From Chloroflexota bacterium (GTDB lineage: Bacteria; Chloroflexota; Anaerolineae; Anaerolineales; Anaerolineaceae): a stretch of DNA of 6,655 nucleotides. Both the position numbers and the translations under genes were made by a program. The notes beneath the pieces are model-generated. The model did not search any database. It was not told the DNA's origin and worked only from the letters and a program-made list of their open reading frames with translations. The stretch lies in assembly GCA_011053085.1 (NCBI GenBank), contig DSBE01000310.1, positions 1 through 6,655 on the forward strand, read 5' to 3'. Shown piece after piece: positions 5,735 through 6,655 of the stretch (position 1 is the first letter of the stretch; each line of letters begins with the position of its first letter).

Positions 5735-6655
5735 ATGACGGACAACATATCTCCACAATTTTCGGATTTCCTGCAGATGGCACTAAGCGCCTATCAACGT
5801 AAAGACTTGTTGAATGCCAAACGTTACGCCAAACAGGCACAGAAGTTAAACCCTCTTCATGAAACACCCTGGCTGATTCTGGCTGCCACAACCAATTCTG
5901 ACCAGGCGCTGCAATATCTGACAGAAGCAAAAAACCTGATACCCGATTCACCGCGCATCGATCAGGCACTCCATATAACCCGCCAAAGGATCACCAGAGT
6001 GACCGTTCAGGAAAACCACAAATCCACTGAAACACCTTCACCATCAAAAAATACAGCGGCGGCAAATCCTCAAAAAACCTCAAAACCAAAATGGCCTGGA
6101 ACGATTCCGGTTATCCTGGTACTTCTTTCTATGATAATTATCGCCTTTGTGTGGCATCCCCCCATCCGCCATATGGTATCAGCCTTTTTTGCCACCCCAA
6201 CCATTATCTCTGCGCGGCCGCCTGATGTCTATCAAAAACCAAGCATCACCCCCAGCAGCACGATAACCCCGACACTAACAAGCACGCCGACACCGACTGC
6301 CAGCACAACGCCTACCCTCACATCGACAGCAACCCCAACCAACACTGCCACCTCGACAGCGACCCAAACATTCACGCCCACATCGCTGCCCGTGATCACT
6401 GCCGAACGCTGGATTTTGGTAAAACTAAGCGAACAAATGCTCTACGCCTATGAAGGCGATCAAATCGTTAATTCTTTCCTGGTTTCTACAGGCCTGCCCA
6501 ATACCCCCACCGTAGTGGGCCAATTTGCTGTGTATGTCAAGTATCGTTATACCAACATGTCCGGCCCAGGTTATTTCCTCGCTGACGTTGAATATACCCA
6601 ATATTTTTATAAAGACTATGGCATTCATGCGGCGACCTGGCATAATAATTTTGGT
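5735..6655 (+). CDS. L,D-transpeptidase (YkuD domain) with N-terminal helical region, TM segment and Thr/Pro linker (3' partial)
   Basis: Starts at ATG 5735, 7 nt after the amidase stop, and stays open to the right edge; 307 residues are visible. Residues 8-72 are helical and resemble one or two TPR units (ALSAYQRKDLLNAKRYAKQAQKLNP). A charged, Pro/Lys-rich stretch follows (about 92-120), then a transmembrane helix (124-140), and a Thr/Pro/Ser linker (about 155-218). From about 224 a YkuD domain begins: RWILVKLSEQMLYAYEGDQIV, a VGQFAVY strand, and GIHAATWHNNFG (296-307). His298 corresponds to the conserved His of the YkuD motif, and the catalytic S/T-H-G-C motif should lie just beyond the window. 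It probably forms or modifies cross-links in peptidoglycan, with the catalytic part outside the membrane and the helical part inside. The N-terminal part has no firm family assignment, and the start has only a weak ribosome site (AGCAGAAG). Confidence 0.87.
   Translation, partial: MTDNISPQFSDFLQMALSAYQRKDLLNAKRYAKQAQKLNPLHETPWLILAATTNSDQALQYLTEAKNLIPDSPRIDQALHITRQRITRVTVQENHKSTETPSPSKNTAAANPQKTSKPKWPGTIPVILVLLSMIIIAFVWHPPIRHMVSAFFATPTIISARPPDVYQKPSITPSSTITPTLTSTPTPTASTTPTLTSTATPTNTATSTATQTFTPTSLPVITAERWILVKLSEQMLYAYEGDQIVNSFLVSTGLPNTPTVVGQFAVYVKYRYTNMSGPGYFLADVEYTQYFYKDYGIHAATWHNNFG
6245..6382 (+). repeat. Thr/Pro-rich low-complexity linker within the L,D-transpeptidase gene
   Basis: In codons for residues 171-216 of the L,D-transpeptidase, 22 of 46 residues are Thr, with Pro and Ser making up much of the rest. 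It contains imperfect TPT/TST/TAT units and reads as repeated ACN-CCN triplets in DNA. It is a flexible extracytoplasmic spacer between the membrane helix and the YkuD domain; such Thr residues could be O-glycosylated, which is inference. Confidence 0.75.

Noticed and set aside
6425..6643. 72-residue minus-strand open frame
   Set aside because: It is antisense to the YkuD domain, whose conserved residues are clear on the plus strand.

Overview
The window looks like a chromosomal segment of a bacterium, most likely a Chloroflexota member of the Anaerolineae type. This is inferred from the style of the genes and not proven: a multi-GAF histidine kinase, a stand-alone TrpB2, a T-box leader, and an L,D-transpeptidase with a Thr/Pro-rich linker and a WHNNFG-type YkuD core. 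Coding density is high and no mobile element, CRISPR array, tRNA or rRNA is visible.

Layout. (1) From before the left edge to 2480, plus strand: the C-terminal 825 residues of a sensor histidine kinase with several GAF domains. (2) 2490-2525: a perfect 11-bp hairpin usable as a terminator from both sides, lying between convergent genes. (3) 2534-3901, minus: trpB2, a PLP-dependent tryptophan synthase beta chain. (4) 3902-4284, minus: no protein gene. This stretch holds a strong sigma70-type promoter and a tryptophan-specific T-box riboswitch (UGG specifier, UGGC acceptor-pairing bulge, antiterminator and terminator) controlling trpB2. It also contains an additional hairpin followed by seven U upstream of the T-box sequence. 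(5) 4285-4872, minus: an AMMECR1-domain protein with a TTG start. (6) 4873-4950: a short divergent intergenic region with putative promoters in both directions. (7) 4951-5727, plus: a membrane-anchored or secreted N-acetylmuramoyl-L-alanine amidase. (8) 5735 to beyond the right edge, plus: an L,D-transpeptidase (YkuD) with an N-terminal helical, TPR-like part, a transmembrane segment and a Thr/Pro linker.

How the genes work together. The amidase and L,D-transpeptidase are 7 nt apart and form a likely peptidoglycan-remodelling operon. trpB2 appears to be a monocistronic transcript switched on when uncharged tRNA-Trp accumulates, so it should serve tryptophan synthesis or indole salvage. The AMMECR1 gene lies upstream in the same direction and has no terminator of its own, and the trpB2 promoter -35 box overlaps its stop codon. 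The kinase is unrelated to its neighbours as far as the window shows. The most notable element is the T-box leader with its tandem terminator-like hairpins.
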